NCBI GenBank assembly: GCA_046351555.1
Contig: JAXLYI010000050.1
Location: forward strand, 1 to 64,000
Direction: 5' to 3'
Origin: CAISKJ01 sp046351555
GTDB lineage: Bacteria > Myxococcota_A > Polyangia > Polyangiales > Ga0077539
DNA: 64,000 bases
The position numbers and the translations under genes were made by a program. Under the pieces are notes generated by a model, which was not told where the DNA came from, ran no database searches, and saw nothing but the letters and a program-made list of their open reading frames with translations. Shown piece after piece: positions 48,178 to 55,411 of this stretch. The first letter of the stretch is position 1; each line of letters opens with the position of its first letter.

Positions 48178-48277
48178 CGACCCCGGGCCCTTCGGCCCTG
48201 GACGCTGCACCCGCGGGCGGTCCCCCAGTCGACCCCCATGGAGCGGATTCGCCATCCGCGGGTGCAGCGTCGAGTGC
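48178..48277 (+). other. Conserved structured element, unit 2 copy
   Basis: Directly after the stop codon: hairpin GGGCC 48185-48189 / GGCCC 48194-48198, then the perfect 16-bp inverted repeat GACGCTGCACCCGCGG (48201-48216) with its complement at 48256-48271 and a 39-base loop identical to the unit-1 copy. Of the few differences from 8975-9073, one lies in the loop of the small hairpin. Confidence 0.7.
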
Positions 48278-48314
48278 CGACACCTCTCACAGCCCCGGCA
48301 CCCGACGAGGGATC

Positions 48315-49094
48315 ATGCGCATGGAAGACAGCGGTTTCGCAATCACCCCGACGACGCGCCGCCGCGACGACGAGGGCCCCGCGGCGTCGTCGTCGACGAC
48401 GGCCTCCAACGCCACCGACGCGGACGCCTTCGCGCGCGCGGTCGAGGCGCTCCTCTACCTCGCCGTCTCGCTCCCGGCCGCGGCCGTGCTGCGGCGGCTC
48501 GCGCGCGTCGCGCCGACCGACTGGCACCTGGTGGCCGACGCCCGGGAGGTCTGCGGGACGTGGCTCGGCGCGGCGCTGCCCCACGCCACGGTGTGGGCGC
48601 AGGTCGACGCGGCCACCCTCCCCGCGCTCGGCATGGTGGCGCTCAACGAGGGCCCCGCCGTCGCCCAGCTCGCGCACGACCGACCCTGGGAGGCGCACGC
48701 CACCGACGTCGGCGCGCTCGAGGCGGCGGCACGCGCGGCGCGGGCGGGCGGCCACGCCGAGGTGCGGGTCTCCCTCGCCGGGCCCGACGGCGCCCGCGGG
48801 CTGACGGTGTCGGCCGAGCTGCTCGGCCACGTCGCCGAGGCGGTGGCGGCCCTCGGCGCCCCGCCCCGCTCGGTGTGGGCCTACCTGCTCGACGACGACG
48901 ACGACGGCGACCGCGCGCTGGTGCTGGACGGCGGCGCCTGGCTCGCCGTCGTCGGCGGGGGCCACGCGCGCCCGCTCGTCACCGGCCGCGCCGCCGCGCC
49001 GTGGCCGCTCGCGCTCACCGAGGTCGTGTCGACGATCGACGCGCGGTCGGTCGGCGGCCGCCGCGTCCCCCTGCTCTCGACGGAGGCGCACTGA
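48315..49094 (+). CDS. Early phage protein, 259 aa
   Basis: ATG at 48315 follows GAGGGA; ATG at 48321 is an alternative. The N-terminus is Thr/Asp/Ser-rich, then Ala/Leu/Val-rich helices (FARAVEALLYLAVSLPAAAV) and strands (TVWAQVDAATLPALGMVALN; VWAYLLDDDDDGDRALVLDG). The layout resembles a DNA sliding-clamp-like or beta-rich two-domain protein only vaguely; I do not assign a family. Confidence 0.55.
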   Translation: MRMEDSGFAITPTTRRRDDEGPAASSSTTASNATDADAFARAVEALLYLAVSLPAAAVLRRLARVAPTDWHLVADAREVCGTWLGAALPHATVWAQVDAATLPALGMVALNEGPAVAQLAHDRPWEAHATDVGALEAAARAARAGGHAEVRVSLAGPDGARGLTVSAELLGHVAEAVAALGAPPRSVWAYLLDDDDDGDRALVLDGGAWLAVVGGGHARPLVTGRAAAPWPLALTEVVSTIDARSVGGRRVPLLSTEAH

Positions 49095-49095
49095 G

Positions 49096-49377
49096 ATGGG
49101 CGCGCTGGCGGTCAACGAGACGGGCCCGCGCCCGCGGGCGGGCGTCCTGTCGTGGGTGCTGTGCCTCGCGCGGCCGGGCCGGGCGTGGCGGGCCACGCGG
49201 ATCGACAACTGCGACGACGCCGAGGCGGCGATCGCTCTGCTCGAGCTCCGGGAGCGCGCCGAGGCGGCGCGGTTCCGGGTCGAGCTCGTGCGCGCCGACG
49301 GGCGCACCGTCGTCGCGACGAACCGCGTGTTCGACCGCGGCCTCTGGCGCGACGCGGACGAAGTGAGGCCGTCGTGA
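49096..49377 (+). CDS. Conserved small early protein, 93 aa
   Basis: ATG at 49096 follows the previous stop by one base. RIDNCDDAEAAI and RVELVRADGRTVVATNRVFD match 9690-9926. The N-terminus is longer by about 15 residues. Function unknown. Confidence 0.6.
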   Translation: MGALAVNETGPRPRAGVLSWVLCLARPGRAWRATRIDNCDDAEAAIALLELRERAEAARFRVELVRADGRTVVATNRVFDRGLWRDADEVRPS

Positions 49378-49820
49378 GCGATCCGTTGGACCTCTACTGC
49401 ACCGCGCTGGGGATGCAGGAGCGCCTGCTCCGCCGCGAGCGCGGCAACCACCTGCGGTGGATCAAGGCGGCCGACGCCTTCATCGCGGAGCTGGAGCGCG
49501 GCGACTCGCAGGCGCGGATGGCGGGCGCGAAGGTCGGCGCGATGGCGATCGGCCTGGCCGTCGCGCGCGGCCGCTTCGACTGCGGCGAGCGCGGGCTCGA
49601 GGCGTTCGCCGCGGAGGTCAGGGCGTCGGCGACGGAGCGGCTGCCGCGGCCCCTCGACGCGGCGCGGGAGGCCCGCGGGGCGTTCGTGCGGGCGCTCGTG
49701 GAGGTCGACGCCGAGCGGATCGACGCGGCGCTCTGGGCGCTCGGCCAGACGGCGGCGCGCGCGGTGCTCTCCACCCGCTTCGACGCGATCGACGCGACGG
49801 TCCCCGGGAGGCGGCGTTGA
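49374..49820 (+). CDS. Helical early protein, 148 aa
   Basis: GTG at 49374 overlaps the preceding stop. The whole protein looks helical (YCTALGMQERLLRRERGNHL, RWIKAADAFIAELERGDSQA). It replaces the unrelated gene 9923-10429 of unit 1. Function unknown. Confidence 0.55.
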   Translation: MSDPLDLYCTALGMQERLLRRERGNHLRWIKAADAFIAELERGDSQARMAGAKVGAMAIGLAVARGRFDCGERGLEAFAAEVRASATERLPRPLDAAREARGAFVRALVEVDAERIDAALWALGQTAARAVLSTRFDAIDATVPGRRR

Positions 49821-50236
49821 ACGCCCCGGCGGAACGGCGGGTCACGATCGCGTTCCTCGCGCAGATCTACGAGGCGCTCTCGGCCGACCGCCGGCGCGCG
49901 CTGTTCGGCCCGGGCGTGGCCTGGTGGGCGCGCGGGCCCCGCGTGGAGTCGTCGCCCGTGGCGTTCGGCGGCGCGGTGCACCGCGCGCTCGTCGCGGCGG
50001 TGGAGCGGCACGCGACGCGGATCTACGTGGAGGTCGAGGAGGACGCGCGGCGCTGCGGGTGGTGCGGGTGCACCGACCTCATGCGGTGCGTCGGCGGCTG
50101 CTCGTGGATCCTGCCCGAGCGGTGCAGCGCCTGCCGCGACCGCCGGGAGCCCGAGCCGCGGCACCGGCTCGCGCCGGGGGCGCCCACGCCCGCAGAGGTC
50201 GAGGCGGCCGCGAAGCGGGGTAGGGCGCGCCGATGA
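49817..50236 (+). CDS. Early phage protein with Cys knuckle, 139 aa
   Basis: A TTG at 49817 overlaps the preceding stop. Homologue of 10426-10848, with RRVTIAFLAQIYEALSADRR, VESSPVAFGG and the knuckle CGWCGCTDLMRCVGGCSWI followed by CSAC. Intact here, unlike the other knuckle gene of this unit. Confidence 0.65.
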   Translation: MNAPAERRVTIAFLAQIYEALSADRRRALFGPGVAWWARGPRVESSPVAFGGAVHRALVAAVERHATRIYVEVEEDARRCGWCGCTDLMRCVGGCSWILPERCSACRDRREPEPRHRLAPGAPTPAEVEAAAKRGRARR

Positions 50237-50649
50237 CGTCGAAGGACGAGCCGTTGATGGTGCTGGCGGCCGACGACGCCTTCGACCCCGCGCAGGTCGA
50301 CGTCGGCGTGCGGCTCATCCAACAGGCGAACGAGCAGATCGCCGCGGCGCTGGCGGAGATGCTCGCGGGCGGGCGCGACCCGCGGCGCCACTGCGTCGTG
50401 GTCGGGCGCGTCGCGCCGCCGCCCGACGCGCCGCCCCTCCCCGAGGGGCAGGAGTGGTACGCGGTGTTCGAACTGCCCCGCGCCGAGGTCGCGCGGTCGT
50501 TCGCGGCCGCGGGCCGCGCGGACATCGCGCAGGGCATCACCAGCCACCGCACGGCTCCCGGTTGCGGCCTCGTGGTCGTCACCTGGGCGGGGGGCACGCA
50601 GTTGCACCAGCACGAGCTCGCCGCGCCGTCGAAGGGGGGCCGTGCGTGA
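50233..50649 (+). CDS. Strongly conserved early phage protein, 138 aa
   Basis: ATG at 50233 overlaps the preceding stop. Except for the first ten residues it is nearly the same as 10845-11258 (FDPAQVDVGVRLIQQA, HCVVVGRVAPPPDAPPL, TQLHQHELAAPSKGG). The two genes may have exchanged sequence by recombination. Function unknown. Confidence 0.7.
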   Translation: MTSKDEPLMVLAADDAFDPAQVDVGVRLIQQANEQIAAALAEMLAGGRDPRRHCVVVGRVAPPPDAPPLPEGQEWYAVFELPRAEVARSFAAAGRADIAQGITSHRTAPGCGLVVVTWAGGTQLHQHELAAPSKGGRA

Positions 50650-50984
50650 AGACCGACGACGAGAAGCGCGCCGAGCAGCGCCGCCGCCTCGGGGAGCACC
50701 TGGCCGAGCACGCCGCCGCGGCCGTCGACGGCGCCGAGCCGGTGACCGACGCGGTGCTGTCAGAGTCGCGCCTCGTCGACACCGCCAACCACTTCCACCT
50801 GTGGGCGCTGCCCGAGGGCGGGCGCGTGCCGTTCGGCTACGACCGGCGCATGGTGGCGGACGGGAGCGGCGGCTCGTCCGTCGGCGGCGCGCAGCGGCCC
50901 TTCGAAGAGGGGCAGACGCCGCCCGACGCGGAGCCCGCGGGGGCGTTGTTCGCGCGCTACCAGCGCGCGGGGAGCGGCCGATGA
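50646..50984 (+). CDS. Hypothetical protein before parA, 112 aa
   Basis: GTG at 50646 overlaps the preceding stop. A charged helical start (DEKRAEQRRRLGEHLAEHAA) is followed by LVDTANHFHLWALPEGGRVP and a Gly/Ser-rich part. Its stop overlaps the parA ATG. Not recognised. Confidence 0.5.
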   Translation: MKTDDEKRAEQRRRLGEHLAEHAAAAVDGAEPVTDAVLSESRLVDTANHFHLWALPEGGRVPFGYDRRMVADGSGGSSVGGAQRPFEEGQTPPDAEPAGALFARYQRAGSGR

Positions 50985-51643
50985 TCCTCACGCTCTGCGG
51001 CCAGAAGGGCGGCGCGGGGAAGACCACGGCGGCGGTGGCGATCGCCGTGGAGTTGGTGGCGCGCGGGCGGTCGGTGCTGCTCGTCGACCTCGACCCCCAG
51101 GGCTCGCTCCGCACGTGGGGCGACGTGGCGGCCGAGGCGAAGGTGGAGCACGCGCCCACCGTGACCGCCCTCGGCGCCGGCGTGCACCGCCACCTGCCGC
51201 CGCTGGCGGCCGCGTACGAGGTGACGGTGATCGACTGCCCGCCCGCCCAGGGCGAGCTGCAACGGCCGCGATGATGCTCTCCGACGTCGCCCTGCTGCCG
51301 TGCGGGCCCGCCGCGCTCGACGTCTGGGCGGCCGCCGCGTCGGCCGACATGGCGCGCGAGGCGGTCGCGCGGAAGCCCGAGCTGCGGGCGGCCGTGCTCA
51401 TCACGCGGAAGATCCCGGGCACGGTGCTGGCGAAGCAGGCGCTCAGCGCGATCGAGAAGCTCGGGCTGCCGGTGCTCGACGCATCGCTCTGCCAGCGGGT
51501 CACCTACCAGGAGGCGCCGGCGGCGGGGCTCGGGCCCACCACCTACGCGCCGACGTCCGCCGCGGCCGCCGAGGTGCGGCGCCTGGTCACCGAGCCTGGA
51601 GCGCCTGGGCGGCCTCGCGCGGCCGCGGAAGGGGGCGCGGTAG
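50981..51643 (+). pseudogene. parA: ParA-type partition ATPase with two compensating frameshifts, unit 2
   Basis: ATG at 50981 reads KGGAGKTTAAVAIAVEL, DLDPQGSL and VIDCPPAQGELQ, the ParA ATPase start. Relative to 14458-15165 one base is lost at about 51263-51269 (stop at 51274) and one gained at about 51594-51595. The middle (RAAMMLSDVALLPCGP to TTYAPTSAAAAEVRRLV) is open in the second frame. With both corrected, the frame ends in TAG at 51641-51643, three bases before the RHH start. As read, no full ParA is made. Confidence 0.8.
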
Positions 51644-51645
51644 CC

Positions 51646-52038
51646 GTGGCGCCGAAGAAGCCGACCGTCACGCCCCGCAGGCCCGGGGAGCGCCGCGCCG
51701 AACCCGCGCCGCCGCTCACGCCCGAGCAGCTCAAGTTCATCGAGCGCTATCCCGCCGCGGGGCGTGTGTCCTCGGGACACATCACGGACACACGCGATGT
51801 GTCCGGCGCGCACATGCGGGACACACACGATGTGTCCACGGGACACACGCCGGACACACGCCCCGGCGTCGGGGTGCGGCGGCGGAAGCGGGGCGACCGG
51901 CGGCGGTTCCACGTGCAGTTCCGCGTGGAGACGTGGGCCGCGCTGGAGGCGTACGCCGCGCGGGAGGACGAGGACGTCTCCAAGGTGGTCGACCGCGCCG
52001 TGGTGGAGCCCTTGCGCGCGAAGGGGGCCCTGCCGTGA
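51646..52038 (+). CDS. RHH-type centromere-binding protein (ParB-like), unit 2
   Basis: GTG at 51646 starts MAPKKPTVTPRRPGERRAE, alike in style to the unit-1 protein. The middle is a repeat (SGHITDTRDVSGAHMRDTHD) encoded by palindromic GGACACA/TGTGTCC units. The C-terminus has the ribbon-helix-helix domain (RRRFHVQFRVETWAALEAYA, DVSKVVDRAVVEPLRA). It is the likely partner of the adjacent ParA. Confidence 0.7.
   Translation: MAPKKPTVTPRRPGERRAEPAPPLTPEQLKFIERYPAAGRVSSGHITDTRDVSGAHMRDTHDVSTGHTPDTRPGVGVRRRKRGDRRRFHVQFRVETWAALEAYAAREDEDVSKVVDRAVVEPLRAKGALP
51764..51862. repeat. Palindromic repeat array inside RHH gene, unit 2 (candidate parS/operator)
   Basis: TGTGTCC and GGACACA units alternate. 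Inverted pairs occur around 51766-51781, at 51786-51804 and at 51819-51837, followed by two direct GGACACAC units at 51841 and 51852. The array lies inside the coding part for the disordered N-terminus, the same place as the unrelated array of unit 1. Confidence 0.75.
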
Positions 52039-52065
52039 GCGACCCTCACGCCGCTGGTCGAGCTG

Positions 52066-52413
52066 GTGGTGGAGCGCCTGCCGGAGCTCCTCGCCCGGTC
52101 CCCCCGCCTGCGCGAGCGGTTCCGCGCAGTCCTGGCGGCCGACGACCTCGTCGACCAGCGCACGCTGCCGAAGACGATCCCGGCGCGGGCCTACCTCTCG
52201 GCGTGCCGCAACGGCCGCATCGACGGCGCGGTGAAGCGCGGGCGCCGCTGGGTCGCGCCGCGCGCCGCGGTGGTGACCTGGTGGCTCGCGGAGGAGCGGG
52301 CGGCGGGCAACGGCGACGCCGCCGTCGAGGCCCTCACGGCGGCGGGGTTCCTCGTCGACGTGAGCAGCCCCGCGGTGACGCCGCCGGCGACAGGGACGGC
52401 GCGGCGGCGGTAG
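52066..52413 (+). CDS. Excisionase-like DNA-binding protein before integrase B
   Basis: From GTG at 52066 the product reads MVERLPELLARSPRLRERF, then RTLPKTIPARAYLSACRNG and RIDGAVKRGRRWVAPRAAVV, the winged-helix pattern of excisionase/MerR-like proteins in which a helix is followed by RG..W. A coupled GTG at 52035 overlaps the RHH stop but is out of frame by one base (CCCTCACG), so a further small indel is possible. Confidence 0.6.
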   Translation: MVERLPELLARSPRLRERFRAVLAADDLVDQRTLPKTIPARAYLSACRNGRIDGAVKRGRRWVAPRAAVVTWWLAEERAAGNGDAAVEALTAAGFLVDVSSPAVTPPATGTARRR

Positions 52414-52432
52414 CTTCCCGCGGGAGGACGAC

Positions 52433-53686
52433 GTGGCCGAGGTACGCAAGCACGGCGCGCACTGGCGCGTCCGCTGGAAGCACGACGGGACGCGGGAGTG
52501 GATCCCCCTCCCCGAGCGCGTCGCCACCGAGGCGGAGGCGAAGCGCGAGGGGGCGCGCGTGCTCGCCATCCTGCGCGCCGGCGCCGCCCGCCGGAAGACG
52601 GACGTCACCTCGCCCGAGGGGGAGCCCCTCGCGGCGTGGGCCGAGCGGTGGTTCGAAGACCGCGAGCGGCGCGGCCTCGTCTCGGTGCGGGTCGACCGCC
52701 AGCGCCTCGCCCGGTGGGTGTGGCCGGTGTTCGGCGCGGTCCCCCTCCCCCGGCTCACGCGGGCCGAGCTCGAGCGCCTGGTCAACGTGCTCGACGAGCA
52801 CGTGCGCGAGGGGCGGATGCGCTGGAAGACCGCGGCCAACATCTGGGGCCTCGTCACGAAGATGTGCTCCGACGCGTGCGGGTCGAAGCTCGCCGCGCTG
52901 CGCGTGCGGCCGGACGACCCCGCGCGGGACGTCCGCGGCCCCGACCGCGGGGAGCCGCGCGAGCTCGCGTACCTCTACCCCGACGAGGCGGTGAAGCTGC
53001 TCGCGTGCGCGAAGGTGCCGCCCCGGTGGGCCGCGCTCTACGCGCTGCCGATGTACCTCGCGCTGCGGATCGGCGAGGTGGCCGCGCTGGAGGCCTCCGA
53101 CGTGAACCTCGACGCCAACGTGGTGACGGTGGCCCGGTCGATCGACGGCCGCGGGCGGGTCACGTCGCCGAAGAACGGGCGCAGCCGGCGCGTGCCGATC
53201 CACCCTAACGCGCGGCCGCTCCTCGAGGCGCTGGTGGCGGAGGCGCGGGCGGCGAAGCGGGAGCGGCTGGTGGAGTCGATGCCGGCGCGGCACGGCCACG
53301 ACGCGGTGGCGGTGCGCCTCCGCAACCACCTGCGCATGGCGGGGGTGACGCGGCGCGAGCTGCACGAGGACAGCGAGACGACGCGGCGGCTGACCTACCA
53401 CGACCTCCGCGCCACCTGCTGCACGTGGTGGGCGATCGAGGGGGTGGAGTCGCTGGTGATCCAGCTCCGCGCGGGCCACGCCGACCTGAAGACCACGTCG
53501 CGGTACGTGCGCGCGGCGGCGGCGCTGCGGGGGGCCGACGGGGGCGAGCCCCACCCGCCGCTGCCGGAGCGCCTCCGGGCCCCCAGCCGGGCCCCCAGCG
53601 CCTCCGAGATCGACGCGAAACAGCTTGCTGCAAGCGGTTTTTGTGAGATGTCCCCAGCGGGAGTCGAACCCGCGTTAGCGACGTGA
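52433..53686 (+). CDS. Tyrosine integrase B, targeting tRNA-Glu
   Basis: GTG at 52433 gives 417 residues. An N-terminal arm-binding domain (VRKHGAHWRVRWKHDGTREW) and a SAM-like core domain lead to the catalytic part: YLALRIGEVAALEASDVNL (Arg), SPKNGRSRRVPIHP (Lys), TYHDLRATC (His/Arg), IQLRAGHADLKTTSRYV (His/Tyr). The last dozen residues (MSPAGVEPALAT) are encoded antisense by the 3' half of the tRNA-Glu gene. Its sequence is clearly different from integrase A. Confidence 0.9.
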   Translation: MAEVRKHGAHWRVRWKHDGTREWIPLPERVATEAEAKREGARVLAILRAGAARRKTDVTSPEGEPLAAWAERWFEDRERRGLVSVRVDRQRLARWVWPVFGAVPLPRLTRAELERLVNVLDEHVREGRMRWKTAANIWGLVTKMCSDACGSKLAALRVRPDDPARDVRGPDRGEPRELAYLYPDEAVKLLACAKVPPRWAALYALPMYLALRIGEVAALEASDVNLDANVVTVARSIDGRGRVTSPKNGRSRRVPIHPNARPLLEALVAEARAAKRERLVESMPARHGHDAVAVRLRNHLRMAGVTRRELHEDSETTRRLTYHDLRATCCTWWAIEGVESLVIQLRAGHADLKTTSRYVRAAAALRGADGGEPHPPLPERLRAPSRAPSASEIDAKQLAASGFCEMSPAGVEPALAT

Positions 53687-53721
53687 AAAGCCGCGGTCCT
53701 GGGCCTCTAGACGATGGGGAC
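53649..53721 (-). tRNA. tRNA-Glu (anticodon TTC), attachment site of unit 2
   Basis: The minus strand folds as a complete tRNA: acceptor GTCCCCA/TGGGGAC, anticodon stem GCGGC/GTCGC (one G-U pair) around loop TTTTCAC, T arm GCGGGTTCGACTCCCGC, discriminator A; CCA is not encoded. The anticodon TTC reads GAA/GAG (Glu). The 3' end faces the prophage and overlaps the integrase B gene, as expected for integration into a tRNA 3' end that restores the gene. Confidence 0.93.
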
Positions 53722-53898
53722 GCTTCGAGGGCGCGGGGATATACCCGACGCCGCCCCCCGCGCGCAAGCCCCCCGACGCGCCCGACGCTCGCGCGAAATC
53801 CGAAGGCCCCGCGGCGGCGTAGAGCGGTGCACGAGGCCCGCGTCCCCGCCGGGCGCCCCGCCTCGCCACCCGACACTCCGACTGGAGGGAGACGCCGA

Positions 53899-55104
53899 AT
53901 GACCCTCGGAAACAGCCCGTCCTCGCCGCGCTGGCTCACGCTCGCCGCGGGCGCCCTCGCCGCGAGCCTCGCGGCCTGCGACAGCGACACCCCCGCGACG
54001 CCCGACGCGGCCGCCGACGCGCCTCCGGCCGACATGACCGCCCCGCCCGACGCGGGCGACGTCCCCCAGCCCCCGCCCGACATGACCGTCCCGCCGGACA
54101 TGACCGTCCCGCCTGACGCGCCGCCGCCGCCCGACGCCACCCCCGACGCGCCCCCGCCGCCCGACGCGACCCCCGACGTCGCCCCCGACGCCTCGATGCC
54201 CACGGTCACCACCCGCGCGATCGTGTCGTGCGGGACGGCGTGCTCGCGGCCGCTCGACGCGATCCCCGACTCGCGCGGGGCCAACGTGTTCTTCACGGCG
54301 TACGCGCCCGACGGGCAGCCCGCGGTGTTCCGCGCGGCGATCCCCGCGCCGGGGATGCCGCCCGCCACGCCGACGGTGGTCGCCGCGGGGATGGGCCTCG
54401 AGTTCCCGCTCGGGATCGCGCTCTCCAACGACGACATGACGCTCTACGTCGCCGACCAGACCGCCGACCGCGGGATGCGCCCCGGGGCCGGCGCGGTCTT
54501 CTCGCTCCCGGCCGCGGGCGGGGCGCCGTCGGTGCTCAACGTCGGCGACGCGGTGATCCACCCGGTGTCGATCACGGTCTCCTTCGACGGCAACGACCTC
54601 TACATCGGCGGCCAGCAGGAGCTCACCGACGCGATGATGGAGGTGACCCGCCAGCGCGCCATCTTCCGCGTGTCGCGCGCGGGCGGCGCGGCCACCGTCG
54701 TCACCACCGACGTGGTCGACCCCTCGGGCCTCTCGCAGGCGAACACGGGCGTGGTGCTCTGCCACGACACCCGGCGCGGCGGCGGGCGCTCGGCCTCGGC
54801 CGTCACCATCGGCCCGGCGGGCGTCGCCAACTTCGCCACCGGCCTCGTCGCCAACTACCCCGCGGGCCTCGGGTTCTCGATGGACGGCCGCTTCGCGCTC
54901 TTCTCCGGCGCCGACCCCAACGCGGGCCCCGGCATGCTCACCCTCGCCGCCGGCGACGGAACCACCAACGCCTCCATGGAGCTCTCCGCCGGCATGGTCG
55001 CCCCGCAGGGCCTCCACCGCGCCCGCATGAGCGACTCGTGGGCCGTCGCCGACGAGCGCGCCAACGACACCGGCCAGATCTTCCTCGTCACCCGCACGCC
55101 CTGA
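53899..55104 (+). CDS. Lipoprotein with beta-propeller-like domain, 401 aa
   Basis: ATG at 53899 follows GGAGGGAGAC. A lipoprotein signal (LTLAAGALAASLAACDSD) is followed by a linker of Asp/Pro/Ala repeats (PPDMTVPPDMTVPPDAPPPP). From about residue 95 short strand repeats occur (GANVFFTAYAPDGQPAVFRA, GIALSNDDMTLYVADQ, ISVSFDGNDLYIGG-like, AGLGFSMDGRFALFSG), in the style of NHL/SMP-30-type propellers. First host gene after the tRNA. Likely outer-membrane anchored; ligand unknown. Confidence 0.75.
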   Translation: MTLGNSPSSPRWLTLAAGALAASLAACDSDTPATPDAAADAPPADMTAPPDAGDVPQPPPDMTVPPDMTVPPDAPPPPDATPDAPPPPDATPDVAPDASMPTVTTRAIVSCGTACSRPLDAIPDSRGANVFFTAYAPDGQPAVFRAAIPAPGMPPATPTVVAAGMGLEFPLGIALSNDDMTLYVADQTADRGMRPGAGAVFSLPAAGGAPSVLNVGDAVIHPVSITVSFDGNDLYIGGQQELTDAMMEVTRQRAIFRVSRAGGAATVVTTDVVDPSGLSQANTGVVLCHDTRRGGGRSASAVTIGPAGVANFATGLVANYPAGLGFSMDGRFALFSGADPNAGPGMLTLAAGDGTTNASMELSAGMVAPQGLHRARMSDSWAVADERANDTGQIFLVTRTP

Positions 55105-55151
55105 AACGCCGCGCGCCCCGCCGCGCATTCCCCTCCCCTCGCCCGACGATT

Positions 55152-55319
55152 TCAGTGGTTGCCGAGCCCCGTGCGCGGCGGCTCGCAGGTGCAGCGCGTC
55201 CCGTGGATCGCGCCCGACTGGCACACCGGCGTGTACCCAGGCGGGCAGCTCCAGGTGGGCCCGCAGGCGGCGCCCATCAGCGCGAGCGCGATCGTGATGC
55301 AGAGGAGCGTTCGGTTCAT
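55152..55319 (-). CDS. Small Cys-rich lipoprotein, 55 aa
   Basis: ATG at 55317-55319 opens MNRTLLCITIALALMGAACG, a clear lipoprotein signal with lipobox MGAAC. The mature part of about 37 residues has SCPPGYTPVC and RCTCEPP, probably two disulfides. Too short for a family assignment. Confidence 0.6.
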   Translation of the reverse strand: MNRTLLCITIALALMGAACGPTWSCPPGYTPVCQSGAIHGTRCTCEPPRTGLGNH

Positions 55320-55411
55320 CGCGCGCAGCCTACGCCGCGCACGCGACCTCGGCCACCGGCCGCTGCGAGACGCGCCGGTCCCGTGCGATGATGCGCTCGG
55401 AGGTCTTGCTC

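Larger units (their letters stand above)
1..53649. mobile_element. Tandem prophage region (two related Mu-like-virion phages), left end outside window
   Basis: The block holds two copies of a replication-regulator-early module (1-12673 and 38915-50984), two tyrosine integrases, two ParA/RHH pairs and one full set of head and contractile-tail genes. It ends exactly at the 3' end of a tRNA-Glu gene, a common integrase target. The left end is not in the window, so the total size is unknown. The distance between equivalent points of the two replication genes is about 39.7 kb, which fits one unit genome. Which late genes belong to which unit, and the order of insertion, are inferred. Confidence 0.9.

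Noticed and set aside
51764..51862. A CRISPR-like array.
   Set aside because: The repeats are short palindromic units with spacings of a few bases, lie within a coding frame, and have no spacer-sized intervals or cas genes nearby.
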